DNA of 41,022 nt from Lachnospiraceae bacterium UBA7110 (GCA_002492295.1 DKYC01000039.1:1-41022); one strand, 5' to 3'; counted from the first letter of the stretch, positions 1 to 7,597 are shown. Notes: generated by a model from the sequence alone, not told the origin. Numbers and translations are program-made.

Positions 1-8
1 GTAAAGTA

Positions 9-24
9 AGCACTTTATTGTGCT
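9..24. promoter_or_regulatory. Possible HxlR operator
   Basis: An inverted repeat, AGCAC-N6-GTGCT, lies about 45 bp before the HxlR-type regulator gene. HxlR proteins usually bind short palindromes between themselves and a divergent target. The target would lie left of the window. The site is short, so this is tentative. Confidence 0.3.
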
Positions 25-68
25 ATAGTTACCAAAAAGAAACTATTATGAAGAAATGAGGGTTTTTC

Positions 69-395
69 ATGGAAAAAAAATTACCTGCCTGCCCGGTGGA
101 AACAACTTTAATGCTTATCAGCGATCGTTGGAAGGTTTTGATTATTCGTGATTTATTAGATGGTACAAGGCGGTTTGGGGAATTAAAAAAATCTATCGGA
201 AGTATATCCCAAAAGGTTTTAACGGCAAATTTGCGTTCAATGGAAGACAGCGGTTTGCTTACCCGAAAAGTATATCCGGAAGTGCCGCCACGGGTGGAAT
301 ACACTTTAACAGAAACGGGATATAGCCTGAAACCGATTTTGGACGCGATGATGGCGTGGGGGACAGAGTATAAACAGAAAAATGGTTTAAGCTAA
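69..395 (+). CDS. HxlR-family transcriptional regulator
   Basis: A 108-residue winged helix-turn-helix protein covering the complete HxlR domain. The N-terminus carries the conserved Cys8-Pro followed by the ISDRWKVLIIRDLL helix and the RFGELKKSI segment; the wing (PPRVEYTLTETG) and the C-terminal dimer helix follow. Members of this family (HxlR, YodB, HypR, QorR) sense aldehydes, electrophiles or oxidants, often through the conserved N-terminal cysteine, and control detoxifying oxidoreductases. The gene is followed 41 bp later by a nitroreductase on the same strand, which fits such a role. The start is preceded by GAGGG at good spacing. The specific ligand is not visible from the sequence. 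Confidence 0.9.
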   Translation: MEKKLPACPVETTLMLISDRWKVLIIRDLLDGTRRFGELKKSIGSISQKVLTANLRSMEDSGLLTRKVYPEVPPRVEYTLTETGYSLKPILDAMMAWGTEYKQKNGLS

Positions 396-436
396 AAGGT
401 TATTTTTATCTAAACCTGTATCATAGGAGAAGTGGG

Positions 437-1108
437 ATGCCGAAATTAACATCAATAACAGATATTAGCAGGAAAATGGCAAAAAACCGGGCACGCGTGG
501 GGATTGACTGTATGGACAACAGTTCGATATATAATCGAAGGAGTATCCGTAAATTCCAGGACAAGCCCGTTGCACGGGAGACAATCGAGGAAATTATCCG
601 CGCAGGCAGCGCAGCTCCGTCTGCAAAAAACCGGCAGCCGTGGAAATGCGTTGTTTTGGGAAATGGACGCAAGGCGGGGTTTCTTGACACGATGGAACGG
701 GGGATTGACAGGGAGGAACATATACATGCAATGCTGCCGAAATCCGGGAGCGGTCTGGCGGACGCTAAAAACACGTTGCGCATTATGCGGGAGGTGCCAA
801 TCCTGATTGCCGTAATCAATACAAACGGAAACAACCCGTTTATGCCACTTGACGCGGACGAACGCATTACGGAAATTTGCGATACACTGTCAGTCGGCGC
901 GTTTATCGAAAACATGTTGTTGCGGGCGCAGGAGCTCGGTCTTGGAACACTATGGATTGCAAACACATGTTTTGCATATGAAGAACTGACAGCCTTTCTT
1001 GCCATGCAAGGGCAGTTAATAGGCGCGGTTGCATTAGGCTATGCGGACGAATGCCCTGATATGCGTCCTAGGAAGAGATTAGAGGAGATTGTTGAGTTTA
1101 TGCTGTAA
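437..1108 (+). CDS. Nitroreductase-family FMN oxidoreductase
   Basis: A 223-residue protein of the nitroreductase fold. The FMN-binding start motif NRRSIRKF lies near residue 33 and is followed by the APSAKNRQPW motif that also contacts flavin; the GLGTLWIAN and AVALGYADE segments mark the C-terminal half. Such enzymes are homodimers that use NAD(P)H to reduce nitroaromatics, quinones or other electrophiles in the cytoplasm. The chosen ATG has AGGAG eight bases upstream. A second ATG at 512, with TGGGGA at acceptable spacing, would remove an unusual 25-residue lead and match the usual family length better, so the real start is uncertain. The gene is probably co-transcribed with, and controlled by, the HxlR regulator just upstream. 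Confidence 0.9.
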   Translation: MPKLTSITDISRKMAKNRARVGIDCMDNSSIYNRRSIRKFQDKPVARETIEEIIRAGSAAPSAKNRQPWKCVVLGNGRKAGFLDTMERGIDREEHIHAMLPKSGSGLADAKNTLRIMREVPILIAVINTNGNNPFMPLDADERITEICDTLSVGAFIENMLLRAQELGLGTLWIANTCFAYEELTAFLAMQGQLIGAVALGYADECPDMRPRKRLEEIVEFML

Positions 1109-1154
1109 ATATATAATTGAACTGTATGTTTTATAAACGAAAGCCCAGACCATC

Positions 1155-1183
1155 TTGAATTTCCTGCATTATCGGACTATAAT
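1155..1183 (+). promoter_or_regulatory. Sigma-A type promoter before the NifX-like gene
   Basis: TTGAAT (1155-1160) and TATAAT (1178-1183) are separated by 17 bp, about 45 bp before the next start codon. This suggests the NifX-like gene is transcribed separately from the nitroreductase. Confidence 0.6.
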
Positions 1184-1231
1184 GGTATTGTTTGCTGTGG
1201 AATACGATTTGGGAAAGGAATGAATGTGTTT

Positions 1232-1654
1232 ATGAAAATTGCAGTTACTTATGAAAACGGAATGATTTTCCAACATTTTGGACATACGGAGCAGTTTAAG
1301 GTTTATGAAACGGCGGATGGAAAAATTACAAATGCGGAGATTATAAGCACGCAAGGGAGCGGGCACGGCGCTTTGGCGGGGCTACTTTCATCGTTAAAGT
1401 GCGAGGCGCTGATTTGCGGCGGAATAGGTGCGGGTGCGCAGATGGCGTTGGCAGAGGCAGGTATTCAGCTTTATGGAGGCGTGTCGGGAAGTGCGGATGA
1501 GGCAGTGAACGCGCTGCTTGCGGGAACGCTTGCGTTTAATCCCGATGTACATTGCGACCATCATGACCATCACGAAGGAGAGCATCAGTGCGGAGAAGGC
1601 CACTCGTGCGGAGCAGATAAACATGGCTGCGCAGGGAACGGGGCGCACAGCTAA
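1232..1654 (+). CDS. NifX/NifB-like iron-molybdenum cofactor domain protein with His/Cys-rich tail
   Basis: A 140-residue protein whose first about 105 residues match the dinitrogenase iron-molybdenum cofactor domain (MKIAVTYENG start, FGHTEQFKVYE, GIGAGAQMALAEAGI). In nitrogenase systems this fold carries FeMo-cofactor precursors; in non-fixing anaerobes such stand-alone proteins are common and their cargo is unknown. The last about 30 residues are rich in His and Cys (CDHHDHH, HQCGEGHSCG), a clear potential metal-binding tail. ATG 1232 was chosen over ATG 1220 because AAGGA ends only a base before 1220 but lies about 12 bases before 1232. A terminator follows, so it appears to be a single-gene unit. 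No nif genes are visible. Confidence 0.85.
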   Translation: MKIAVTYENGMIFQHFGHTEQFKVYETADGKITNAEIISTQGSGHGALAGLLSSLKCEALICGGIGAGAQMALAEAGIQLYGGVSGSADEAVNALLAGTLAFNPDVHCDHHDHHEGEHQCGEGHSCGADKHGCAGNGAHS

Positions 1655-1670
1655 ATCACGGAAAAAGGAT

Positions 1671-1716
1671 AGACTGCTCCATACTTGCGGCTGCCGCGGG
1701 AAAGGAGCAGTTTTCT
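1671..1716 (+). terminator. Rho-independent terminator of the NifX-like gene
   Basis: ACTGCTCC (1673-1680) pairs with GGAGCAGT (1704-1711), with a small inner hairpin GCGGC/GCCGC-like in the loop and TTTTCT after the stem. It starts 17 bp after the stop codon. Confidence 0.75.
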
Positions 1717-1780
1717 GTATTTCATAAAAATCTTTTTGGACGGGAAGCTATTTTAGATAGTGACGGAAACGTGATAATGA

Positions 1781-1858
1781 CAGAAGGTCGTCCGCTTTTA
1801 TGACCCTGACGGAATCTGACTGGAATCGGCACGTCGATGTAGTTTGTTGTATTTAGAA
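1781..1858 (+). pseudogene. C-terminal remnant of a glyoxalase/VOC-family protein
   Basis: Reading from 1781 gives QKVVRFYDPDGI and then a stop. QRVVRFYDPDGHLIE-type text is the usual C-terminal strand of vicinal-oxygen-chelate (glyoxalase/bleomycin-resistance) proteins. The continuation is scattered over the other frames: GIGTSM in one and DVVC in another, matching the order expected after DPDG. At least two frameshifts would be needed and there is no start. I infer a decayed gene fragment. The segment is short, so resemblance by chance is not excluded. Confidence 0.45.
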
Positions 1859-1878
1859 AGACGGAGGATTAACAGAAC

Positions 1879-2736
1879 ATGATTTATTTATCCCATTTTG
1901 AATTTCCAGGCAGGGAACAGGAATATGACTTTACAATGGGGCAAAAACGTACCTGCTACGATACGGTGTACCCTTTTTTAATTTTATCGGAACATCAGTT
2001 GAGGATGCTTGATTTTGAGGAAGTGACAATTCTGTATGGCGGAAACGGTTCCGGGAAAACGACTGCATTAAACGTGATTGCGGGGAAGCTTGGACTTGCG
2101 CGCGATACATTGTTTAACAGCTCAAATTTCTTTGGGGATTATCTAAAAATGTGCTCTTATGAAACGATTGGGAAGATTCCGAAGGATAGTAGGATTATCA
2201 CGAGTGACGATGTGTTTGATTTTATGCTGAATCTGCGCAGCATCAATGAAGGAATTGACCAAAAGCGCGAAGAACTGTTTGAGGATTATCAGGAGGCAAA
2301 ATACGCGCGTTTTCAGATGCATTCACTGGAGGACTACGAAATGCTGAAAAAAGTAAATTCGGCGCGTCGCAATACCCAGTCAAAGTTTGTTCGAAATAAT
2401 CTGCAGGACAATGTGCGGGAGCATTCCAACGGGGAAAGTGCATTTCTCTATTTTGCGGATAAAATAAAGGAAAACGGGCTGTATCTGCTTGACGAGCCGG
2501 AGAACAGCCTGTCGCCGGAGAAGCAGCAGGAGTTATTACGGTTTTTAGAGGATTCCGTCCGCTTTTTCCATTGTCAGTTCGTGATTGCCACGCATTCGCC
2601 GTTTCTGCTTTCCATGAGGGGGGCGAAGATTTATGATTTGGACGAGGAAGTGGCTGATGTAAAGCGCTGGACAGAGCTTGGCAACGTGCGGGCGTATTAT
2701 GATTTTTTTAAAAAGTATAAAGGGGAATTTGAATGA
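1879..2736 (+). CDS. AAA/ABC-type ATP-binding protein (AAA_21-like)
   Basis: A 285-residue cytoplasmic ATPase related to the RecF/SMC/ABC group. The Walker A motif GGNGSGKTT lies near residue 55, a signature-like NGESAFLYF near residue 188, the Walker B LYLLDEPENSLSP near 205 and a switch THSPFLL near 238. The arrangement is that of stand-alone AAA_21/OLD-like ATPases rather than of transporters, and no membrane partner or nuclease domain is present. Function in such stand-alone proteins is mostly unknown; some act as toxins or defence components. The start follows GGAGG with 11-base spacing. The neighbours (a remnant gene upstream, mntP with its own promoter downstream) do not suggest a partner. 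Confidence 0.85.
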   Translation: MIYLSHFEFPGREQEYDFTMGQKRTCYDTVYPFLILSEHQLRMLDFEEVTILYGGNGSGKTTALNVIAGKLGLARDTLFNSSNFFGDYLKMCSYETIGKIPKDSRIITSDDVFDFMLNLRSINEGIDQKREELFEDYQEAKYARFQMHSLEDYEMLKKVNSARRNTQSKFVRNNLQDNVREHSNGESAFLYFADKIKENGLYLLDEPENSLSPEKQQELLRFLEDSVRFFHCQFVIATHSPFLLSMRGAKIYDLDEEVADVKRWTELGNVRAYYDFFKKYKGEFE

Positions 2737-2755
2737 TAAAATTGTCGATTCTCTG

Positions 2756-2784
2756 TTGACATTCCTGTTAGGAAGTAGTATGAT
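2756..2784 (+). promoter_or_regulatory. Promoter of the mntP riboswitch transcript
   Basis: TTGACA (2756-2761) and TATGAT (2779-2784) with exactly 17 bp between them, placed about 20 bp before the riboswitch aptamer. Confidence 0.8.
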
Positions 2785-2802
2785 AAACCGAAACGAAGTT
2801 CC

Positions 2803-2892
2803 CATGAGGGAGTAGCAAGCGCATAGAATGTGTAGCAAGTCAACATACTGACCGTATTGCGGTCTGGCTTGTTTTAAATTGCAAGACTCATG
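2803..2892 (+). ncRNA. yybP-ykoY (Mn2+) riboswitch aptamer
   Basis: The family landmarks appear in order: GGGAGUAGC at 2808-2816, GUCAACAUACUGA at 2839-2851 and GCAAGAC at 2881-2887. The closing P1 stem is CATGAG (2803-2808) with CTCATG (2887-2892), a perfect match. The downstream gene is mntP, the classical target of this riboswitch. The 3' strand of P1 is also the 5' part of the terminator that follows, so Mn2+ binding should stabilise P1, prevent the terminator and switch mntP on. Confidence 0.9.
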
Positions 2893-2930
2893 TATAACTG
2901 TGAAGCTATACATAGAGTCTTTTATTTTGT
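2883..2930 (+). terminator. Riboswitch expression-platform terminator 1
   Basis: AAGACTC plus TGTATA on the 5' side pairs with TATACA plus GAGTCTT on the 3' side with one bulged A, then TTTATTTT. It shares the CTCATG bases (2887-2892) with the aptamer P1 stem, giving mutually exclusive folds. Confidence 0.85.
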
Positions 2931-2935
2931 AAAAA

Positions 2936-2980
2936 GAAAGACTTAAGTATAGCCTGTGAGGTTGTGTTTAAGTCTTTTCT
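2936..2980 (+). terminator. Second, look-alike terminator hairpin
   Basis: AAGACTTAA (2938-2946) pairs with TTAAGTCTT (2968-2976), followed by TTCTTACTTT. Its sequence resembles terminator 1 position by position (AAGACT, GTATA, CTGTGA, AGTCTTTT), which suggests a tandem duplication. No aptamer strand overlaps it. Confidence 0.65.
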
Positions 2981-3018
2981 TACTTTATGGGAAATTGCGA
3001 CAGTGTAAACCATTTCGG

Positions 3019-3132
3019 GAGAATGCGTAGCATTCTCTTAATGCGTGTGCGCTGGCACACGCTATTTTTACTTTCTTAGGAAAATGTAACAGCTTGAATC
3101 AATTAGGAAAGAATTTGCTTTGCAAATTCTTT
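3019..3132 (+). other. Three perfect hairpins in the mntP leader
   Basis: The leader between the terminators and mntP holds three perfect inverted repeats. GAGAATGC/GCATTCTC is at 3019-3037. GCGTGTGC/GCACACGC is at 3043-3062, followed by TATTTTTA and so possibly a terminator. An 11-bp stem with a TTT loop is at 3108-3132. None overlaps a credible gene. Role unknown; they make the mntP leader unusually long, about 400 nt from the promoter. Confidence 0.6.
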
Positions 3133-3182
3133 GGACGCAAGCTGGTGAGCATGTGTTTTTTCAAATGATAGGAGGAATCAAA

Positions 3183-3767
3183 ATGGAATGGAGCATAATG
3201 TTTGTTTTCAATAGTGTCCTGCTTGGTGTGGGGCTTGCGATGGATGCTTTTTCGGTTTCGATGGCAAACGGTTTAAATGAGCCTACTATGAAAAAAGGCA
3301 AGATGTGTGGAATTGCAGGGGTATTTGCGGGATTTCAGTTTGCAATGCCTGTGATTGGCTGGATTTGTGTGCATACGATTCTTCAATATTTTACAGCATT
3401 CGGGAAGTTTATTCCGTGGATTGCGCTTATTCTGCTTGCATATATCGGCGGTAAAATGCTGTATGAGGGTATTCGAAACAAGGATTCGGATGAAGAGAAG
3501 CCAAGTCTTGGAATTGGTGCACTGCTGATTCAAGGGATTGCGACTTCCATTGACGCGTTGTCTGTCGGATTTACCATTGCCGGGTACGGCTGGCTTATGG
3601 CTTTCGCTGCCGCACTCATTATTGCAGTTGTTACGTTTGTAATCTGTATGGCGGGATTGATGATTGGAAAGAAATTCGGAACAAAGCTGTCCAATAAAGC
3701 GCAGATACTTGGCGGTGTTATTTTGATTGCAATTGAGCTTGAAATTTTTATTACTGGCGTTTTTTAG
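3183..3767 (+). CDS. mntP: Manganese efflux pump MntP
   Basis: A 194-residue, six-helix membrane protein. Two half-repeats each carry the acidic motif used for Mn2+ transport: GLAMDAFSVS near residue 17 and GIATSIDALSVG near residue 118. Length and topology agree with MntP (DUF204 family), which exports excess Mn2+ across the cytoplasmic membrane. ATG 3183 follows AGGAGG with normal spacing; an earlier in-frame start at 3120 would lie inside a hairpin and is unlikely. It sits behind a yybP-ykoY riboswitch, so expression should rise when Mn2+ is high. The gene ends 28 bp from the convergent radical SAM gene. Confidence 0.93.
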   Translation: MEWSIMFVFNSVLLGVGLAMDAFSVSMANGLNEPTMKKGKMCGIAGVFAGFQFAMPVIGWICVHTILQYFTAFGKFIPWIALILLAYIGGKMLYEGIRNKDSDEEKPSLGIGALLIQGIATSIDALSVGFTIAGYGWLMAFAAALIIAVVTFVICMAGLMIGKKFGTKLSNKAQILGGVILIAIELEIFITGVF

Positions 3768-3795
3768 ACGGATATCATGCGGCTTTAAAATCGTA

Positions 3796-4677
3796 TTATA
3801 CTCCGAAATTCCAAAGATTTAACTGCTTTTGTGCGTTTTTCTCCTCAAATGTATACAGGTACTGGAAAATCTGCGCATTGTCATGCACGATGCCATATTC
3901 CCTGCAGGTTCGATGAAAAAGCTCCATCAGCCTTTGGCTGTCAGGGCTTTCAACTTCATACCGGTTTCCATATAGGCGAATGTATTTTTCTTTGAGCTTC
4001 GGAAAAAGGCGGTCTAACTGCCGGTAAAAATATTCCCTGTTCCCTTCCCGCAGCGTCAGTCCAATCCCGTAGCAGATAACCCCGTAAACTTTTGCTTCCC
4101 TGCACAACTCCAAAATCCCCAGAATATTCTCCGGCGTATCATTGATAAACGGTAAAATAGGTGTCATCCATACCACCGTCGGGATGCCTAAATCCCGTAA
4201 TTGTTTCAGGATGGCAAAACGTTCCTGCGTCGTACAGACATTTGGCTCAATGTTGCGGCAAAGTGTTTCATCGTAAGTCGTTAGTGTCATCTGTACAACA
4301 CATTTTGTTGTTTCATTAATTTTTTGCAGCAAATCCAAATCCCGCGAAATGCGGTCTGATTTTGTCAAAACAGTAACCCCGAATCCATAGTCATAAATTA
4401 ACTGCAAGGCTTTGCGGACATTCCCGATTTCCAGTTCCAAAGGAATATAGGGGTCGGTCATTGCACCCGTTCCAATCATGCATTTTTTACGTTTATGTTT
4501 TAGTGCATATTCGAGCAGGTCAATTGCGTTTTCCTTGACTTCGATATCTTCAAAAGCATGCTCCATATGGTAGCACTTACTTCTGGAATCGCAGTAAATG
4601 CAGCCGTGAGAGCAGCCACGGTAGAGATTCATGCCGTTTTTCGAAGATAATATTCCCTTTGCCGTCACATAATGCAT
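3796..4677 (-). CDS. SPL-family radical SAM protein
   Basis: A 293-residue protein with the [4Fe-4S]/SAM cysteine motif CSHGCIYC at residues 22-29, directly after the NLYRGC segment typical of spore-photoproduct-lyase-like radical SAM proteins. A GTGAMTDPYIPLE loop and TVLTKSDRI strand follow, as in that family. It has SPL-like architecture but there is no evidence that it repairs DNA; most such clostridial proteins have no known substrate. The start has GAGAGGAGAAGGA upstream. A strong palindrome about 105 bp upstream (4781-4805) looks like its operator. Homologues are often paired with a WYL-domain regulator; none is seen here. Confidence 0.85.
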   Translation of the reverse strand: MHYVTAKGILSSKNGMNLYRGCSHGCIYCDSRSKCYHMEHAFEDIEVKENAIDLLEYALKHKRKKCMIGTGAMTDPYIPLELEIGNVRKALQLIYDYGFGVTVLTKSDRISRDLDLLQKINETTKCVVQMTLTTYDETLCRNIEPNVCTTQERFAILKQLRDLGIPTVVWMTPILPFINDTPENILGILELCREAKVYGVICYGIGLTLREGNREYFYRQLDRLFPKLKEKYIRLYGNRYEVESPDSQRLMELFHRTCREYGIVHDNAQIFQYLYTFEEKNAQKQLNLWNFGV

Positions 4678-4780
4678 TTGTCCTTCTCCTCTCTACAAAT
4701 TGTGCGTTTTTCCGTCTCGGACAGCACGGTTTTGTCCAAAACACATTGCCGATTCCTTCTCTGCATCAGAATATCACAAA

Positions 4781-4805
4781 AAACCTGACATATGGTGTCA
4801 TGTTT
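4781..4805. promoter_or_regulatory. Palindromic operator between the radical SAM and GNAT genes
   Basis: AAAC-N-TGACA-N5-TGTCA-N-GTTT is a near-perfect 25-bp palindrome in the divergent region. From family knowledge it resembles operators of WYL/YafY-type regulators that accompany SPL-like radical SAM genes. The rest of the region 4678-4996 is AT-rich with no gene. Confidence 0.6.
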
Positions 4806-4996
4806 TATTATAGACGCTGATTATTTTTGCTGCAACTGTAAGGTCGAATGAGATGATTATCTTTAAAAACACCCATAAAGCTATTCGCAATCGTACAGAG
4901 GTAGATTTCTTTACATTTTTCTGTTATACTTTGCTTGTCGATAGGATGTGGTAATGCAGTATTTTTTGAAAATAGAGAGAAATGGAGAATGTATCT

Positions 4997-5527
4997 ATGG
5001 TGGAGTATAGAGCTTTATATGCAGAGGAAATTTGCCGGGAGTTGTTCGGAGATTTTATCCGACATCAAATTGTTACAAAATGTTGGCGTAAAGATAACGG
5101 CAAATGGATAATCAAAGAAGCACCTTTTATTGACGATTGGACGGAAAGGGACTATCAAATTCTAGTGTCCTGCCTAAAAAATACGATTATTTCTAATGGC
5201 TTAGTGTATGCTGCTTTTTATGATGGAAAATTGAAAGGCTTTGTTTCAGTGGAGTCGGAAATATTTGGCGATGAACAGGGATATTGCGACTTGTCCAGCA
5301 TCCATGTATCAGAGGATATGAGAAATAAGGGAATTGGTAGAAAACTTTTTCTTGCGGCAAAAGAATGGGCTAAACAAAAAGGGGCTAAAAAGCTTTACAT
5401 ATCTGCGCACTCCGCTATTGAGAGCCAAGCATTTTATAAATCAATGGGTTGCGTTGAGGCAAAAGTTTATCATCAAAAACATGTTGAAGAGGAGCCTTAT
5501 GATTGCCAATTAGAATGTATTCTCTAA
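4997..5527 (+). CDS. GNAT-family N-acetyltransferase
   Basis: A 176-residue acetyltransferase. The acetyl-CoA-binding motif A is clear (LSSIHVSEDMRNKGIGRKLF, with the pyrophosphate loop R-N-K-G-I-G), followed by the ALEWA-like helix AKEWAKQKG and the motif B strand KLYISAHSAIESQAFYKSMGC. Acts in the cytoplasm on an unknown amine substrate. ATG 4997 was chosen because GGAGAA lies seven bases upstream; ATG 4982 has only a weak purine run. The gene stands alone, divergent from the radical SAM gene and convergent with the histidine kinase. Confidence 0.85.
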   Translation: MVEYRALYAEEICRELFGDFIRHQIVTKCWRKDNGKWIIKEAPFIDDWTERDYQILVSCLKNTIISNGLVYAAFYDGKLKGFVSVESEIFGDEQGYCDLSSIHVSEDMRNKGIGRKLFLAAKEWAKQKGAKKLYISAHSAIESQAFYKSMGCVEAKVYHQKHVEEEPYDCQLECIL

Positions 5528-5570
5528 GCGGCAGGACCGTTATGGAATTTATGGAAGTGTTTGAAGCATT

Positions 5571-6779
5571 TTAAGCACATGGAATCCAAACATGAAAACT
5601 GTTGATTCCATTCTTGCTTTCCGCCCAGATTTTTCCCTTATGTTGTCGAACAATACTTTCCGCAATCGAAAGCCCCAAGCCAAAACTGCCTGTCTGACTG
5701 CGCGCTTCGTCAGCTCTGTAAAAGCGCTTGAATAATTTTTTCAAATCTTCTTGCGGGATTGTATCTCCCTCATTTGACACGGTCAGAAGACAATGCTCTC
5801 TGCCGTGTTTTTTTAATAAAATATGCGTATTTCCGCCATCACGGGAATACTTTTGTGCATTGTCAAGAAGGATATCCAGCACTTGGCGCAGCCGCGCAGC
5901 ATCTCCGTTTACTTGAATCCCTTCACAAACTTGTGTGGTCAAACCGAATTCTTTTTCAAAAAAGACAGGCTCGAAAGGGAGCACGGCATCTTCCACAAGT
6001 TTACTGAAATCTATCTGAGAAAAAATCATTTTGTCTTCGGAATTATCCGACCTTGCAAGCTCCAGCATCTGCTCGACCAGCCCTTTCATTTGATGGGACA
6101 TGGTTAGAATACTTGAGGAAAATTTTGCACGGCTTGTATCATCAAAATCCGGATTTTGCAGCAGTTCCGCGTTTGTCATGATAACCGTCAGCGGCGTTTT
6201 CAACTCATGGGAGGCGTCTGCGATAAACTGACGCTGCTGCAGCCATGCCTGCTCGACTGGTTTTACCGCCCATCGTGCCAAAAGCAGGCTGATTCCGAGA
6301 AAAATAAGCAAACTGGCAAAACCGATTGCAAAACAGGTTCTCAGCAGATTATGCAAGGTCATCAGTTCCGTGGAAATATCGGCAAAGACAATAAACTGCT
6401 CAATTGGCGTTTCGATACGGCAATAGCGCAGGTTGTATTCCGGCAAAAGCCCGATATGCTCGGGAGCTGCATTGGCGGCAAGAAATAAATCTCTTAAAAA
6501 TACTTCGTCGGATAAGTCGAAATCTCCTCCACCGGTGACAATTAACTCGCCGTTATTATCCATTTGGAGCGTAAAATAGGGCAGGCGCATATCTTTTGGA
6601 CGTTCATTGGGCATTCTGCGCCGGGAAGGGTGGGAGGCAATGTTGTGCATCATGCTAATGCTTTCCGTTTCCAGTTTTACCCTTGTAAAATGATAAATAA
6701 AGCCAAAAATAATACAGAGCATCACTAAGATAATGCTCATATTAATCAGGACAAATTTGAAACGCAGTTTCCGAATCAT
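5571..6779 (-). CDS. Two-component sensor histidine kinase
   Basis: A 402-residue membrane kinase. Two transmembrane segments (about residues 9-30 and 146-168) enclose an extracellular sensor region of roughly 115 residues with no recognised domain. The DHp helix follows with phospho-acceptor His191 (DASHELKTPLT), then the catalytic domain with N box LLDNAQKYS, F box KLFKRFYRADEARS and G box SFGLGLSIAES. The HAMP-like linker is very short. It overlaps the stop codon of the response regulator gene (ATGA), so the two are co-translated. The signal is unknown; the sensor contains few cysteines or histidines, so a metal signal is not obvious. Confidence 0.92.
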   Translation of the reverse strand: MIRKLRFKFVLINMSIILVMLCIIFGFIYHFTRVKLETESISMMHNIASHPSRRRMPNERPKDMRLPYFTLQMDNNGELIVTGGGDFDLSDEVFLRDLFLAANAAPEHIGLLPEYNLRYCRIETPIEQFIVFADISTELMTLHNLLRTCFAIGFASLLIFLGISLLLARWAVKPVEQAWLQQRQFIADASHELKTPLTVIMTNAELLQNPDFDDTSRAKFSSSILTMSHQMKGLVEQMLELARSDNSEDKMIFSQIDFSKLVEDAVLPFEPVFFEKEFGLTTQVCEGIQVNGDAARLRQVLDILLDNAQKYSRDGGNTHILLKKHGREHCLLTVSNEGDTIPQEDLKKLFKRFYRADEARSQTGSFGLGLSIAESIVRQHKGKIWAESKNGINSFHVWIPCA

Positions 6780-7471
6780 GGTAAATCTCCTTTGCCTTTC
6801 TCTTCTCTAATTTCCAAATGGTATCCCATTCTGCGGATCGCCTCAATGCTGATATTGGAGCCGATGCTTTTTAACTTTTTCCGCAGAAAACCCACATAGA
6901 CTTCTACATGGTTTTCCACCGCGTCGGAATCATATCCCCATACACGTGCAAGAATGACTTCTTTGGAAAGGTTTCGCTCACCGGATTGCAGAAGAAAGCG
7001 CATGATGTCAAACTCTTTTGCGGAGAGACGGACGCTGTTCGTGCCGCAGATTAAAGTACCCGAGGATAAATCCAAAGCGGTATTGCCGTAAGTAACTTCG
7101 TCTACCTGCGCTCCTTGTCTTCGCAAAAGTGCGTTGATGCAGGCGAGCAGTTCCCTTGAATCAAAGGGCTTGGTCAGATAATAGTCTGCTCCCGCATTTA
7201 ATCCCGTGATGCGGTCTTCCAAACCGGATTTTGCGGTCAGCATCAAAATCGGTGTTCCGCAGCGCTTTGCCCGTATTGTTCTTGCAACCTCATACCCGTT
7301 CATTTTAGGCATCATGACATCTAAAATCAACAAATCATAAATGCCAAGCTCCGCATATTCGGCACCGCGCTCCCCGTCGTATACAACTTCTACGTCAAAT
7401 CCCTTTTTTGACAGCATTGTCTGTATGGAATCCGCCAAAAGTTTTTCGTCTTCAACCACAAGTATTTTCAT
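6776..7471 (-). CDS. OmpR-family response regulator
   Basis: A 231-residue regulator: receiver domain with acidic pocket (VVEDE), phospho-acceptor Asp51 (LILDVMMP), LTAKSG and KPFDSREL, then an OmpR/PhoB winged helix (LSAKEFDIMRFLL, ENHVEVYVGFLRKKL, RRMGYHLE). ATG 7471 is preceded by GAGGAA; an earlier in-frame start at 7519 would add 16 residues not found in the family. Its promoter carries TTTCAG-N5-TTTCAG in the -35 position, a typical direct-repeat site for this family, so autoregulation is likely. Partner of the kinase immediately downstream. Confidence 0.93.
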   Translation of the reverse strand: MKILVVEDEKLLADSIQTMLSKKGFDVEVVYDGERGAEYAELGIYDLLILDVMMPKMNGYEVARTIRAKRCGTPILMLTAKSGLEDRITGLNAGADYYLTKPFDSRELLACINALLRRQGAQVDEVTYGNTALDLSSGTLICGTNSVRLSAKEFDIMRFLLQSGERNLSKEVILARVWGYDSDAVENHVEVYVGFLRKKLKSIGSNISIEAIRRMGYHLEIREEKGKGDLP

Positions 7472-7529
7472 GATAAATTCCTCGTTTTTTATATGATAAA
7501 TTGCGATACTGTAAATCATTAATACAATT

Positions 7530-7562
7530 ATAATACAGTGCGAAACTGAAATGAAACTGAAA
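7530..7562 (-). promoter_or_regulatory. Response-regulator promoter with 11-bp direct repeats
   Basis: On the minus strand TTTCAG (7562-7557), N5, TTTCAG (7551-7546), N10, then the -10 box TATTAT (7535-7530). The direct repeat replaces a -35 box, as in PhoB/VanR-type activated promoters. The same layout occurs before the orphan regulator at 8941. Confidence 0.75.
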
Positions 7563-7568
7563 AAACGC

Positions 7569-7597
7569 TTGTCTGCAAAAATAAAACGTGGTATAGT
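7569..7597 (+). promoter_or_regulatory. Plus-strand promoter pointing into repeat element A
   Basis: TTGTCT (7569-7574) and TATAGT (7592-7597) with a 17-bp spacer. It starts only seven bases after the direct repeats of the divergent promoter. Transcription would run through about 85 bp of gene-free sequence, into element A and then the broken nuclease gene at 7892. Confidence 0.6.

Noticed and set aside
421..1005. A 194-codon minus-strand frame opposite the nitroreductase gene
   Set aside because: The plus-strand gene has FMN-binding motifs and a ribosome site; this is a shadow.
3019..3132. The mntP leader hairpins as another copy of the structured repeat family
   Set aside because: They lack the outer arms, the TTTAC loop and the GTGAGAAAACGTAGTGG linker; only general hairpin character is shared.
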